From Sedimenticola selenatireducens DSM 17993 (lineage in GTDB: Bacteria; Pseudomonadota; Gammaproteobacteria; Chromatiales; Chromatiaceae): a stretch of DNA of 64,000 bases. The notes under the pieces are model-generated. The model was not told the DNA's origin. It was given only the letters and a program-made list of their open reading frames with translations, and ran no database searches. Below, one piece after another: positions 57,750-64,000 of this stretch. Position numbers and translations under genes: made by a program. The stretch is from the NCBI RefSeq assembly GCF_000428045.1, contig NZ_ATZE01000003.1, positions 122,302-186,301 on the forward strand, read 5' to 3'. Positions within the stretch are counted from its first letter, which is position 1. Each line of letters begins with the position of its first letter.

Positions 57750-58181
57750 ATGTCTACACCTCAACCAGGCCAGACGGTCAAAGTCCACTACACCGGTACC
57801 CTCGAAGACGGCACCCAGTTTGATTCATCCGCCGGTCGTGATCCGCTGGAGTTTACGCTGGGGGAGGGGCAGGTCATACCCGGTTTTGAGCAGGCGCTTG
57901 CCGAGATGGCGGTCGGCGAGACCAAAACGGTGCAGATCCCGGCCGATCAGGCCTATGGCGAGCACCAGCCGGAACTGGTGCAGGAAGTGGATCGGGCGCA
58001 GATTCCGGATGAAATCGAGCTGGCGGTCGGTGTGCAGTTGCAGGCCCAGGGACCCGACGGCCAGGTATTTCGGCTGGTGGTGACCGAACTGGCGGAGGCC
58101 AGCGTCACCCTGGACGGCAACCATCCGCTGGCCGGCAAGGCCCTCACGTTCGAGCTGGAACTGGTGGAGATCGCCGCCTGA
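57750..58181 (+). CDS. FKBP-type peptidyl-prolyl cis-trans isomerase
   Basis: A 143-aa SlyD/SlpA-class FKBP. VKVHYTGTLEDGTQFDSSAG, LGEGQVIPGFEQALAEMAVGE and the C-terminal NHPLAGKALTFELELVEI show the FKBP core with the IF (insert-in-flap) chaperone domain between about residues 70 and 120. The His-rich tail of SlyD is missing, so SlpA-like is the better match. ATG 57750 with AAGGAG seven bases upstream is preferred over an upstream in-frame start at 57609. It probably acts as a cytoplasmic folding helper. It is followed three bases later by the phosphodiesterase gene. Confidence 0.93.
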   Translation: MSTPQPGQTVKVHYTGTLEDGTQFDSSAGRDPLEFTLGEGQVIPGFEQALAEMAVGETKTVQIPADQAYGEHQPELVQEVDRAQIPDEIELAVGVQLQAQGPDGQVFRLVVTELAEASVTLDGNHPLAGKALTFELELVEIAA

Positions 58182-58184
58182 GTC

Positions 58185-59357
58185 ATGATCTTTCCTGACT
58201 ACCACGGCGGCAGCATTGCCAATCTGATGTCCTCCATCGCCCTGGCGATGGGGGGCTGGGAGACCGGCTATCTGCCGCTCGGTCAGCTCGACGCTGATCG
58301 GCTTGGCCGGGTGCGCAATCTGGTGCTGCTGGTGGTGGATGGCCTGGGCTACCGCCATCTCAAGGAGCGCGCACCGGAGAGCGTACTGTTCAGCCACTGT
58401 ATCGACTCGCTGACCTCGGTCTGCCCGTCAACCACGGCTACGGCAATCCCCACTTTTCTCAGTGGACTGCCACCACAGCAACATGGACTGACCGGCTGGT
58501 TCACCTATTTTGCCGAGGTCGGCTCCATTGTGACGGTGCTCCCCTACACCACGCGGCTGGGGCGTATGCCGATCGATGATCGGCTGTTGAACCCCCGTCA
58601 GTTGAGCGGTGTGGCGCCGATCTATGACCGTCTGGCGGTACAGAGTCATCTGGTGGTACCGGACTGGATCACCGGAACCACCTTTAACCGGGCATTCACC
58701 GGACAGGGCCGGCTCCGCCCATACCGGGGCGGTCTGCAGGGCATGTTCAAGGGCATCGGCGGTGCGGTGGATGCAGGCAAGGGGCGCAATTTTATCTACG
58801 CCTACTGGCCGGAATTCGATAGTCTCTCCCATGAATATGGGGTGGCGAGCACGGAGGTGGCCGCACACCTGGCCGCCCTGGACCAGGCCTTTGCCGAACT
58901 GGTCGCGCGACTGCGCGGGACCGATACCCAACTACTGGTAACGGCGGACCATGGTTTTGTCGACACCACACCGGACAGGACGCTACGGCTGTCGGCCCAT
59001 CCGGAGCTGGCGGAGACGTTGATGATGCCGTTGTGCGGTGAACCACGGCTGTCGTTCTGTTACGTGCACCCGGACCGCGCCGGACAGTTTGAACGCTATG
59101 TCACCGACCGGTTGGGCGAGGCAGTGACCCTGTGCCGCAGCGAGCAGCTGTTGCGCGAGGGGCGGTTCGGCCTGGGTGTGGCGCATCCGCGTCTGCGTGA
59201 CCGGATCGGCCACTATGCCCTGATAATGAAAGAGAACTATATAATGACCAGCGAACTGCCGGGTGAAAAGCCGCTGAGCCATATCGGTGTACATGGTGGC
59301 CTGTCGCCCCATGAAATGTATGTTCCCCTGATCAGCCTGGATTGTAGGGCCTGTTAA
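58185..59357 (+). CDS. Type I phosphodiesterase/nucleotide pyrophosphatase-like (alkaline phosphatase superfamily)
   Basis: A 390-aa member of the alkaline phosphatase superfamily. Metal ligand Asp in NLVLLVVDGLGY, catalytic Thr in SVCPSTTATAIPTFLSG, AYWPEFDSLSHEYG and VTADHGFVDTTPD supply the remaining metal-binding Asp and His residues. No signal peptide is visible. Its substrate is unknown. It begins three bases after the FKBP gene. The last codons (Arg-Ala-Cys) and the TAA stop lie inside the left inverted repeat of the MITE-like element, so the insertion set the present C-terminus. Confidence 0.87.
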   Translation: MIFPDYHGGSIANLMSSIALAMGGWETGYLPLGQLDADRLGRVRNLVLLVVDGLGYRHLKERAPESVLFSHCIDSLTSVCPSTTATAIPTFLSGLPPQQHGLTGWFTYFAEVGSIVTVLPYTTRLGRMPIDDRLLNPRQLSGVAPIYDRLAVQSHLVVPDWITGTTFNRAFTGQGRLRPYRGGLQGMFKGIGGAVDAGKGRNFIYAYWPEFDSLSHEYGVASTEVAAHLAALDQAFAELVARLRGTDTQLLVTADHGFVDTTPDRTLRLSAHPELAETLMMPLCGEPRLSFCYVHPDRAGQFERYVTDRLGEAVTLCRSEQLLREGRFGLGVAHPRLRDRIGHYALIMKENYIMTSELPGEKPLSHIGVHGGLSPHEMYVPLISLDCRAC

Positions 59358-59681
59358 CACTATGGGGATACGCATCGACGGAGGCCATTTTTTTGCAGGA
59401 CAAGGCGCACTGAGCGTCGTGTACTTGCCGTACATAAGCGAAAGTGCAACGCGGTCATGCGGAAAAATGGCCCCGTCCCTCCGGGTTGGTCCTCCAGTGA
59501 GACCATACGGCGTTGCACATCGCTTATTTGGAACTACCAAAAAAACGCTTGGAGCGTTTTTTCGCATCAGCCCCGTAGGGGTGAGGCATAGGGATATGCC
59601 GAACAAACTGCGCTCTGCGCGCCTTGTCTGGCCTCACTGGAGGGCCAACGCTGGGCATCCGCATAGTGTCAACAGGCCCTA
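59346..59681. mobile_element. MITE-like element with TA-flanked terminal inverted repeats
   Basis: A ~336-bp element. The left end (59346-59369: GGGCCTGTTAACACTATG, then GGGAT) and the inverted right end (59657-59681: GGGCCTGTTGACACTATG, then CGGAT) match except at two positions, and both are flanked by TA, the target of IS630/Tc1-mariner transposases. Inside are further inverted repeats: GACAAGGCGC (59399-59408) with its complement (59619-59628); a 21-bp pair at 59485-59505 and 59629-59649 with 2 mismatches; and a terminator-like hairpin at 59540-59562. No transposase is encoded, so it is non-autonomous. Confidence 0.8.
59540..59562. terminator. Terminator-like hairpin inside the MITE-like element
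   Basis: AAAAAACGCT (59540-59549), a TGG loop and AGCGTTTTTT (59553-59562) form a perfect 10-bp stem with A and T tails. It may terminate transcription from the FKBP-phosphodiesterase unit before the flavin reductase gene. Confidence 0.7.
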
Positions 59682-59685
59682 ATAC

Positions 59686-60300
59686 ATGATTATTGATCTT
59701 GACGACCTGAGTACCTCCGAAACCTATTTCGCCATGACCCAGGCGATTATCCCCCGGCCCATCGCCTGGGTATTGTCCGAGAACGGGGCGGGTGACTACA
59801 ATCTGGCGCCATTCTCCTATTTCAATGCCGTCTGCAGTGATCCACCGCTGATCATGATCTCGCTGGGCAAGAAGCCGGACGGCACGCCCAAGGATACCCG
59901 GGTCAACATCGAGGCGCGGGGCTCCTTCGTGGTGCATATTGCCGGGGTCGAGCAGATCCAGCCGCTGAATGCGAGCTCGGCGACCCTGCCCGCCGGCGAA
60001 TCCGAAATCACCCATCTGGGTCTGGAGCTCGCCGAGTTTCCCGGTTTCCGGCTGCCCCGGCTGGCTGAATGCCGGTTGGCCATGGCCTGCGAGTTGTATG
60101 AGGTGATGGAGCTGGGACCGGTGCCCCAGGCGCTGGTATTCGGGCGCCTGACTCACCTGTACATTGAAGATGGCGTCGCAGAGCAGGACTCCAAGGGCCG
60201 GCTTAAGATCCATGCCGACCGCCTGAACCCCCTCGGCCGCCTCGGGGCGCGGGAATATTTTGCCGGCGGCGAAATCATCACCCTGCCCCGGCCAGCGTGA
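59686..60300 (+). CDS. Flavin reductase-like FMN-binding split-barrel protein
   Basis: A 204-aa protein of the flavin_reduct family. IIPRPIAWVLSENGAGDYNLAPFSYFNAVCSDPPLIMISLG is the FMN-binding N-terminal region; KDTRVNIEARGSFVVHI follows, and REYFAGGEIITLPRPA ends it. Such proteins reduce or bind flavin for oxygenases or act in redox reactions. No partner oxygenase is adjacent. The start ATG is five bases after the MITE-like element, so the gene may now be transcribed from a promoter within the element, or its original promoter was displaced. Confidence 0.88.
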   Translation: MIIDLDDLSTSETYFAMTQAIIPRPIAWVLSENGAGDYNLAPFSYFNAVCSDPPLIMISLGKKPDGTPKDTRVNIEARGSFVVHIAGVEQIQPLNASSATLPAGESEITHLGLELAEFPGFRLPRLAECRLAMACELYEVMELGPVPQALVFGRLTHLYIEDGVAEQDSKGRLKIHADRLNPLGRLGAREYFAGGEIITLPRPA

Positions 60301-60395
60301 GTGGTTGCAGAAACGGCCGTGGCTGACGCTACAGTATCTACAGGCCGGATGTCGGTAGCACTGCCATTCGGTGGACCCAGACAGGTAATGGCAAG

Positions 60396-61499
60396 ATGAA
60401 AGATCTACAGGCGCTGAGGGAGCGGCTCTCCCGGCTGGACGTCGAACTCCTGGAGATGGTGGCGCGCCGCCAGGAGATCGTCGCGGAGATCGGCCGTGCC
60501 AAATCTTCCGCCGGCCGGGGCACCCGGGATTACGCCCGGGAAAAGGATGTACTGGAACTGGCGAGGCGCACCGCCAGGCGGGTCGGGCTGGATGAGGATA
60601 TCGGCGAGGAGATGTTCCGCCTGCTGATCCGTGCCTCGCTGGCGGCTCAGGAGCTGGATAAGGTCTCTTCGCAGGGCTCGGGCAGCGGCAAGCGGGCACT
60701 GGTGATCGGTGGTTCCGGCCAGATGGGGCAGTGGTTCGTGCGTTTTCTCGACACCCAGGGCTACGCGGTGGAGATCTGTGACCCACAACCGGCCCGCTCC
60801 GGTCATGTCCGCTTTGCTTCACTGGATGAGACGGGGCTGGAACATGACCTGGTGGTGATTGCTGCACCCATACAGCAGACGGTGCGGTTGCTGGAACGGT
60901 TGGCCGAACGCAAACCGGGCGGCATCATATTTGATATCAGCTCCCTGAAGGGGCCGCTGGCCGAGGCACTGGGCAGGCTGCGCGCGGCCGGCTGTCACGT
61001 CACCTCCATTCACCCCATGTTCGGCCCCGACACCGAACTGCTCTCCGGGCGCAATGTGGTGTTCGTCGATCTGGGCGACCCTGATGCCACGGCCATGGTG
61101 CAGGAGCTGTTTGCCTCCACCATGGCGGAGCAGGTGAGCATGTCCCTGGACGGACATGACCGGGCCATGGCCTACGTGCTCGGCCTCTCCCATGCCGTCA
61201 ATATTGCCTTTTTCAACGCCTTGTCCCAGAGCGGTGAGGAGGCGGAGGCCTTGGCAACTCTCTCCAGCAGCACCTTCGATGCGCAGATGGATGTGGCCAG
61301 CCGGGTAGCGGAGGAGAATCCCTATCTCTATTTCGAGATCCAGTCCCTCAACGCTCACAGCCCACGCGCCCTGGTGACGCTGCTGAATGCCGTCACCCAA
61401 GTGGCGGGGCGGGTGCTGGACGGGGATGAACAGGGCTTTGTCGATCTGATGGCCCAGGGCAAGGCGTTCCTGGCCCGGCGCCCGGAGGACCGGCCCTGA
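60396..61499 (+). CDS. tyrA: Bifunctional chorismate mutase/prephenate dehydrogenase (T-protein)
   Basis: A 367-aa enzyme making 4-hydroxyphenylpyruvate for tyrosine. Residues about 1-85 are an AroQ-type chorismate mutase (LQALRERLSRLDVELLEMVA, ARRQEIVAEIGRAKSS). Residues about 100-360 form the prephenate dehydrogenase with the NAD motif ALVIGGSGQMGQWFVRFL, the catalytic region TSIHPMFGPDTELLSGRNVVF and YVLGLSHAVNIAFFNAL. The size equals E. coli TyrA (373). Confidence 0.95.
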   Translation: MKDLQALRERLSRLDVELLEMVARRQEIVAEIGRAKSSAGRGTRDYAREKDVLELARRTARRVGLDEDIGEEMFRLLIRASLAAQELDKVSSQGSGSGKRALVIGGSGQMGQWFVRFLDTQGYAVEICDPQPARSGHVRFASLDETGLEHDLVVIAAPIQQTVRLLERLAERKPGGIIFDISSLKGPLAEALGRLRAAGCHVTSIHPMFGPDTELLSGRNVVFVDLGDPDATAMVQELFASTMAEQVSMSLDGHDRAMAYVLGLSHAVNIAFFNALSQSGEEAEALATLSSSTFDAQMDVASRVAEENPYLYFEIQSLNAHSPRALVTLLNAVTQVAGRVLDGDEQGFVDLMAQGKAFLARRPEDRP

Positions 61500-61537
61500 T
61501 CGGCTGGCAGGCAGATGCATGTGACCGGAGACAACGG

Positions 61538-62857
61538 GTGAAACTGAAACGGGTGCTGTCGATCACGTTAGTAGTCGGCCTGGTCGCCTATGCCGTGCTC
61601 AAGGGTGCGGTCTATTACCAGGTCAAGACCGGGCTGGGTCGGCTGACCGCCATGGTTGCGCCCTTTGCCACCCTCAAGTACGAAGGTATTGAATCGGCTC
61701 TGCAGGGTAGCGTGGCGGTAACCGGCATCAGCGTGATGCCGGCAGATGCGCCGGTGGGTATTCGGATCGAGCGGATCGAGTTGCAGGGTGAGGGGGCACG
61801 GTTTCTGCTGGACCTGCTGAAAGGCTTCGATGCTGAGCGGCCGCCGCGACGGCTGCAGCTCTCGGTCAGCCGCATGGCTATGCCACTGGGGGGTGGCTAC
61901 CTGCAACAGTGGTTCCCGGCCTCGAGTGCCACCGAACCGGACCTCTGTACGCTCGGTGGCCTGCTTGGGCAGACGCAGATCGAGCGTCTGGGGTTCCGTC
62001 AACGGCTTGCGGATACCCGGCTGCGTTACGATTTTGACCGGCGCTCCGGTGAGATGACCCTGCTGATGGACTACACTCTGGATGGTCTGGCGGCACTGAG
62101 CGTGGAGATGTCCCTGAATAAACTCTCCTCCATGGATGCAGGAGCGATGCCGGTACTGGAGCGGTTTTCGCTGCATTATCGGATCGATCCGGACTATATG
62201 CGGCGGACGGTTGATTATTGTGCCGGGGAGGCGGGACTGGATTCGGCGGCGTTTATTGACCGGTTGTTTACCGGTGGTTCCACCTACTATGCCAACAACC
62301 TCGGTTTTATCCCCGGCGAGGGTCTGCGCTCGGCGCTACGCCGCCTGATCAGCAGGCCAGGTGACCTGCTGATTACCTCGGTACCCGACAGCCAGTTCTC
62401 CCCCGCCCTGCTGCAGCAGTATAAACCGCAGGAGCTGGTCAGACTGTTGGGTCTCAGCCTGAGTGTCAATGATCAGCCGGTAACCGATCTGAGCTTCAGT
62501 CTGCCCCAGGGTAATGAACAGCTGGCCGACCTGTTCGGCACCCTTGCTCCGGCGGCCTCTGGTGAAAACGGTGGGGGTGAGACGGTCCCTGCACCGGCAA
62601 GCCCCAAACCCAGGGCGCGTTTTATGGCCACGCCGGTAGCCCGGTTGAGTCGCTATATCGGTGGTGATGTGCGGGTCTATGGCAGTGAGCGAGCGGATCC
62701 GCAGCAGGGCATACTGATGTCGCTGCGCGATCGGCAGCTGGAACTTGAGCAGCGCCTGTATGGCGGCAAGATGACGCTCTATATCCCGCTGGAAAAAATC
62801 AGCCGGGTCGAGGTGTTGCGGTGGGAGCAGCCGGAAACGGGGGAGGCGGTCAGGTAA
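61538..62857 (+). CDS. Membrane-anchored protein of unknown function
   Basis: A 439-aa protein with one N-terminal membrane segment (LKRVLSITLVVGLVAYAVLKG; signal-anchor) followed by a large beta-rich soluble region. GTG 61538 is the start. No family motif is recognised. The architecture (N-terminal anchor, then a region with repeats such as VAVTGISVMPADAPVGIRIERIEL) is reminiscent of AsmA-like or YdgA-like envelope proteins, but that is only an analogy. It lies between tyrA and the DsbA-fold gene, separated from the latter by three bases, so co-transcription is likely. Confidence 0.7.
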   Translation: MKLKRVLSITLVVGLVAYAVLKGAVYYQVKTGLGRLTAMVAPFATLKYEGIESALQGSVAVTGISVMPADAPVGIRIERIELQGEGARFLLDLLKGFDAERPPRRLQLSVSRMAMPLGGGYLQQWFPASSATEPDLCTLGGLLGQTQIERLGFRQRLADTRLRYDFDRRSGEMTLLMDYTLDGLAALSVEMSLNKLSSMDAGAMPVLERFSLHYRIDPDYMRRTVDYCAGEAGLDSAAFIDRLFTGGSTYYANNLGFIPGEGLRSALRRLISRPGDLLITSVPDSQFSPALLQQYKPQELVRLLGLSLSVNDQPVTDLSFSLPQGNEQLADLFGTLAPAASGENGGGETVPAPASPKPRARFMATPVARLSRYIGGDVRVYGSERADPQQGILMSLRDRQLELEQRLYGGKMTLYIPLEKISRVEVLRWEQPETGEAVR

Positions 62858-62860
62858 CGC

Positions 62861-63487
62861 ATGAACAGCAGGCTCTACTATGTCCATGACCCCATGTGCT
62901 CCTGGTGCTGGGCGTTCCGTCCGGTGATGGCGCAGATCACCGAAGCGCTGCCGTCGGGTCTCTCTCTGGTCAGGCTGCTGGGGGGGCTGGCGCCGGACAG
63001 TGACGAGCCGATGCCCGGCCAGTTGCAGGATTATCTGCAGGCCACCTGGCGCACCATCGAGCAGCGGGTGCCGGGTACCCGGTTCAATTTTGATTTCTGG
63101 ACCCACTGCCAACCACGCCGCTCCACCTATCCGGCCTGCCGTGCGGTGATCGCCGCCCGCCTGCAGGCAGCCGAGGCTGAACCGGCAATGATTCTGGCCA
63201 TCCAGCAGGCTTACTATCTGCATGCGATGAATCCGTCGGATGACGATACCTTGATTAGCCTGGCCGGAGAGATCGGCCTGGATGGCGGGCGTTTTGCCCG
63301 GGATCTCAATGCTCCGGCCACCCGGCAGCAGCTGGAGCAGGAGATTCTGCTGGGCCGGTCGATCGGCGCCGAGGGGTTTCCGTCGCTGATTCTCGAGCAT
63401 CAGGGGCGCCATCAGCGTCTGGATTACGATTATCGGGATCCGGCGCCGGTATTGGCGCAGCTGAACAGCTGGTTGGATAAGGGATAG
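62861..63487 (+). CDS. DsbA-family oxidoreductase (FrnE/2-hydroxychromene isomerase-like fold)
   Basis: A 208-aa cytoplasmic thioredoxin-fold protein with active-site CSWC in YYVHDPMCSWCWAFRP. It has the inserted helical domain of the DsbA family, and EGFPSLILEHQG supplies the cis-Pro loop. It has no signal peptide, so it is cytoplasmic, like FrnE of other bacteria. It may reduce or isomerise disulfides. The 3-base spacing after the unknown membrane-anchored gene suggests an operon. Confidence 0.88.
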   Translation: MNSRLYYVHDPMCSWCWAFRPVMAQITEALPSGLSLVRLLGGLAPDSDEPMPGQLQDYLQATWRTIEQRVPGTRFNFDFWTHCQPRRSTYPACRAVIAARLQAAEAEPAMILAIQQAYYLHAMNPSDDDTLISLAGEIGLDGGRFARDLNAPATRQQLEQEILLGRSIGAEGFPSLILEHQGRHQRLDYDYRDPAPVLAQLNSWLDKG

Positions 63488-63505
63488 CGCATCCGCCGTT
63501 TCGTC

Positions 63506-64000
63506 TCAGAACCGCAACGCATCCGCAGCCCTGGGGTCGTCGATAAAGCGATTACGCGTCCCCTGGTATCGGGCGATCAGGTCGTTGCGCCGCCGCTCTT
63601 CGGCATCCGGGGGATCTTCCCGGTGCCACTTTTTCATCAACTCACCCTGGCGCCGGTAGAGCGTCAGTCCGTAGGTATCGTGCATATAAAACAGGGCGCG
63701 GGCGATGTTGCCCCGACTGGCCGGGCGCGGTTCCACTACCCGTTGGCGGGCGTGGAACTCAAAGTCACAGTGGCCGAACTCGCGCTTTTCGCCGGCGATC
63801 TCGGCAAACGGAAAACTGCTGCGGATCTTGTTGATGTCGGCCCGGGCGGGGTAAAGGTTGTGCATGTCGGCCTCGATGCGGTTGAAGCGCTGACTGGTCT
63901 CCCGGCACAGCTTGCGGCTGCGGCACCCCTCATCGCGCATCGCCCAGGCCATCGGAAAGATGTGCTCGATATTGATACCGCGGCCGTGGTAGGCGCCGAA
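63506..64000 (-). CDS. endA: Endonuclease I (EndA) family nuclease, 3' part only
   Basis: The C-terminal part of a Endonuclease_1 domain protein, a periplasmic or secreted nonspecific nuclease. The frame is open to the window edge, where the codons read FGAYHGRGINIEHIFPMAWA; the INIEHIFP stretch is the His-metal catalytic motif (EHxxP). FNRIEADMHNLYPARADIN, FEFHARQRVVEPRPASRGNIARAL and YQGTRNRFIDDP are the family's other conserved blocks. The start and signal peptide are outside the window. It converges on the DsbA-fold gene. Confidence 0.88.
   Translation of the reverse strand, partial: FGAYHGRGINIEHIFPMAWAMRDEGCRSRKLCRETSQRFNRIEADMHNLYPARADINKIRSSFPFAEIAGEKREFGHCDFEFHARQRVVEPRPASRGNIARALFYMHDTYGLTLYRRQGELMKKWHREDPPDAEERRRNDLIARYQGTRNRFIDDPRAADALRF

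Noticed and set aside
59362-59682. 106-codon frame within the MITE-like element as a transposase remnant
   Set aside because: No DDE/DDD motif or helix-turn-helix; the frame simply follows the internal inverted repeats.

Overview
The window is about 58-60% GC, gene-dense chromosomal DNA from a gammaproteobacterium. UvrD, RluA, SlyX, ZapE, HemW, MetH, the fused malic enzyme/phosphotransacetylase, the bifunctional chorismate mutase/prephenate dehydrogenase, and the block mrcA (divergent)-pilMNOPQ-aroK-aroB-damX-like-gltBD with hemE nearby all fit that class. The block order resembles Pseudomonas and Chromatiales-type genomes. A regulator with the cysteine pair of persulfide sensors is compatible with a sulfur-metabolising relative, but the genus cannot be fixed from the sequence alone. 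No rRNA, tRNA, CRISPR array, prophage or complete insertion sequence was seen.

Layout. 0-6 kb: uvrD, an orphan receiver protein, an alanyl-tRNA editing protein coupled to an RluA-type pseudouridine synthase, and an FAD-linked 2-hydroxyacid dehydrogenase. 6-18 kb: C4-dicarboxylate-type carbon metabolism: TRAP transporter (dctQM, with dctP convergent across a shared terminator), maeB, mdh, an aspartate/aromatic aminotransferase, hemW, rpmE and gltA. 18-30 kb: PBP1A divergent from the type IV pilus alignment and secretin operon pilMNOPQ, then aroK, aroB and a DamX-like SPOR protein. 30-36 kb: gltBD.

36-45 kb is the most interesting part and is iron-centred. It has an FTR1-type ferrous iron permease operon (extra periplasmic FTR1-N domain protein, permease, polyferredoxin), a P19 periplasmic iron/copper protein, hemE, a porin, and a tight operon of uncharacterised genes (72-aa protein, DUF2325 protein, possible 46-aa membrane peptide) behind an 18/19 match to the Fur box. 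45-50 kb: slyX-zapE, an ArsR-family regulator with Cys33/Cys99 spaced as in SqrR/BigR, and a two-component pair whose members lack a conventional output. 50-57 kb: a truC-like gene broken by an apparent one-base deletion, bcp, metH and a periplasmic-binding/PAS sensor without kinase domain. 57-64 kb: an RNA methyltransferase, FKBP isomerase, phosphodiesterase/phosphatase, a ~336-bp MITE-like element with TA-flanked inverted repeats, a flavin reductase-like gene, tyrA, an unknown membrane-anchored protein, a DsbA-fold protein and the 3' part of an endonuclease I gene that runs off the end.

Most of the window is ordinary housekeeping. Nothing resembles a defence system or biosynthetic cluster. 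The best candidate for undescribed biology is the Fur-box operon at 42955-44574, followed by the domain-duplicated iron permease operon, the possible persulfide sensor, and the output-less signalling proteins.
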